From: Candidatus Eiseniibacteriota bacterium | GTDB lineage: Bacteria; Arandabacterota; Arandabacteria; Arandabacterales; Arandabacteraceae | Direction: 5' to 3' | NCBI GenBank assembly: GCA_030622265.1 | Contig: JAUXGG010000077.1 | Coordinates: forward strand, 1 to 7,172 | DNA: 7,172 bases | Shown here: positions 6,254-7,172 of the stretch, piece after piece | Layout of the letters: every line of letters starts with the position of its first letter | Position numbering within the stretch: position 1 is the stretch's first letter | Translations under genes and position numbers: made by a program | The notes under the pieces: generated by a model | What the model saw: only the letters and a program-made list of their open reading frames with translations | Told to the model about the DNA's origin: nothing | The model's database searches: none

Positions 6254-6829
6254 TTACCAGCATTCACAGAGAAGCTCGAAGTAAGCCTGCGGATGCGCGC
6301 ATGCCGGGCATTCCTCCGGAGCTTCTGAACCCTCATGGATGTAGCCACAGTTGCGGCATCTCCAGGTGACCTTTCCATCCCGCTTGAATACACGGCCGGC
6401 CTCGATATTGGCCGCAAGATCCACATAGCGCTTCTCGTGAAACCGCTCGGCAACCGCGATGTTCATGAACACTTCCGCGATGTCATCAAAGCCTTCCTCA
6501 CGCGCGACTCTGGCAAAACCGGGGTACATCTCGGCCTGCTCGTAGTGCTCGCCGGCAGCTGAGGCCTTGAGGTTCTCAAGCGTGGGGCCGATCACGCCGG
6601 CCGGGAAGGCCGCGGATACTTCGACCTCTCCCCCCTCCAGGAACCTAAACAGTCGCTTGGCGTGTTCCTTCTCCTGGTTGGCAGTCTCCTCGAAGATCGC
6701 CGCGATCTGGACATAGCCTTCCTTCTTGGCCTTGCTCGCGAAATACGAGTACCGGTTCCGGGCCTGTGATTCGCCCGCGAAAGCCGTCAGAAGGTTCCTC
6801 TCGGTCTGCGTTCCCTTAAGTGTTGCCAT
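6254..6829 (-). CDS. rbr: Rubrerythrin, NAD(P)H-linked peroxide reductase
   Basis: This cytoplasmic protein of 191 residues reduces hydrogen peroxide to water, taking electrons through its rubredoxin domain. The N-terminal four-helix ferritin-like domain carries the diiron ligands Glu20 (GESQARNRY), Glu53 and His56 (EKEH), Glu94 and Glu97 (GEHYEQAE), Glu128 and His131 (AERFHEK). The C-terminal rubredoxin domain has Cys158, Cys161 (CRNC) and Cys174, Cys177 (CPAC). Length and spacing are as in the classic Desulfovibrio protein. GGAGG lies 6 bases before the ATG. It is the first gene of the pair with desulfoferrodoxin, whose product peroxide is its substrate. A C-terminal tail LLCECW adds two further Cys, probably not ligands. 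Confidence 0.97.
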   Translation of the reverse strand: MATLKGTQTERNLLTAFAGESQARNRYSYFASKAKKEGYVQIAAIFEETANQEKEHAKRLFRFLEGGEVEVSAAFPAGVIGPTLENLKASAAGEHYEQAEMYPGFARVAREEGFDDIAEVFMNIAVAERFHEKRYVDLAANIEAGRVFKRDGKVTWRCRNCGYIHEGSEAPEECPACAHPQAYFELLCECW

Positions 6830-6977
6830 TACTCTCCTCCTATCGTAACTGCACTTTCTGAGCGCCCGGCGGGGTCCGGGCCGGAGACAGATGAAACCCT
6901 CTTATTACCCGTTCCAAGCCTATTGGATGCCGGTTTCTTCTTCAAGGTTTCGGCTTCAGGCTTCGGCGGAACGGGCA
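6830..6977. promoter_or_regulatory. Leader and probable promoter region of rbr-dfx
   Basis: About 148 bases between the GNAT remnant stop and the rbr start. It holds a 6-bp GC hairpin (GCCCGG 6864-6869 with CCGGGC 6876-6881) and an 8-base inverted repeat (CCCGTTCC 6908-6915 with GGAACGGG 6968-6975) 52 bases apart. On the minus strand TAATAA (plus 6902-6907) could be a -10 element, but no good -35 sits upstream. No PerR-like or Fur-like box was recognised. Confidence 0.4.
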
Positions 6978-7172
6978 CTACTCGCCGGGGCCCCCACCCT
7001 GCTTCTCCCAGTCCTCCCGAAGTATGGCGTAGTTAGCTATGTCCTCGTACTTCTCCCACTTCCTGACATGCTGCCGCATCACGCCCTCGAGGCTCATGCC
7101 GATGTGTTCCATGACCCGCCCTGTTGAAGCGCGGATTAAGGTGAAGCCCCATCGCGCCCACGAGCTCGCCGG
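6978..7172 (-). pseudogene. GNAT acetyltransferase remnant with internal deletion and frameshift, cut by the window edge
   Basis: Reading leftward from the window edge, one frame (7170-7132) gives GELVGAMGLHLNP, like the mid-region of RimJ/RimL-type N-acetyltransferases. That frame then fails. A second frame, from 7130 down to the TAG at 6978-6980, gives ASTGRVMEHIGM, EGVMRQHVRKW and YEDIANYAILREDW, the usual C-terminal end of the same family. In intact relatives roughly 40-50 residues lie between these two parts, including the acetyl-CoA-binding Q/RxxGxG/A loop; here there is no room for them. The gene therefore looks inactivated. It would be transcribed toward rbr, which starts 148 bases on. 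The N-terminal portion is outside the window; a sequencing or assembly error could mimic the frame change but less easily the missing middle. Confidence 0.7.

Noticed and set aside
5854..6369. A plus-strand open frame of 171 codons
   Set aside because: It lies opposite desulfoferrodoxin and the end of rubrerythrin, both certain genes.
6947..6967. A tandem CGGCTTC-like repeat
   Set aside because: The copies are short and imperfect, and could arise by chance in GC-rich sequence.

Overview
The window looks like a piece of chromosome from an anaerobic or microaerophilic, moderately GC-rich bacterium. The signs are a two-iron superoxide reductase beside a rubrerythrin, a Thi4 thiazole synthase with the sulfide-using (His) active-site signature, clear Shine-Dalgarno sites, a lipoprotein signal and a Sec signal. 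The lineage cannot be fixed from this sequence. The large secreted hydrolase and the TPR lipoprotein suggest an uncultivated Gram-negative lineage, but that is a guess.

Layout: (1) 17-45, a strong hairpin terminator for (2) a minus-strand TPR lipoprotein, 68-1300. (3) 1301-1550, intergenic, with a decayed REP-like hairpin and other short repeats. (4) Minus-strand thi4, 1551-2333. (5) A 191-base divergent intergenic region. (6) A plus-strand pair: a secreted alpha/beta hydrolase of 851 residues (2525-5080) and, 23 bases on, a multi-pass membrane HExxH metallopeptidase-like protein (5104-5778). (7) A perfect 23-bp inverted repeat of the GGGGACAGACACC type, filling the gap between convergent genes. 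(8) A minus-strand oxidative-defence pair, rubrerythrin (6254-6829) followed by desulfoferrodoxin (5836-6210). (9) At the right edge, the end of a GNAT acetyltransferase gene that appears broken by an internal deletion.

How the genes work together: rubrerythrin and desulfoferrodoxin form a coherent pathway, superoxide to peroxide to water. The hydrolase and the membrane peptidase-like protein look co-transcribed and both belong to the envelope, but no joint function is known to me. Thi4 stands alone, with no other thiamine gene and no visible TPP riboswitch. I see no phage, CRISPR array, RNA gene or transposase. The least ordinary items are the hydrolase/peptidase pair, the lipoprotein carrying a module usually fused to membrane glycosyltransferase-like proteins, the two REP-like elements, and the GNAT pseudogene whose deletion junction suggests recombination between short repeats. 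Several computed longest ORFs start too early; ribosome binding sites support the shorter starts given here.
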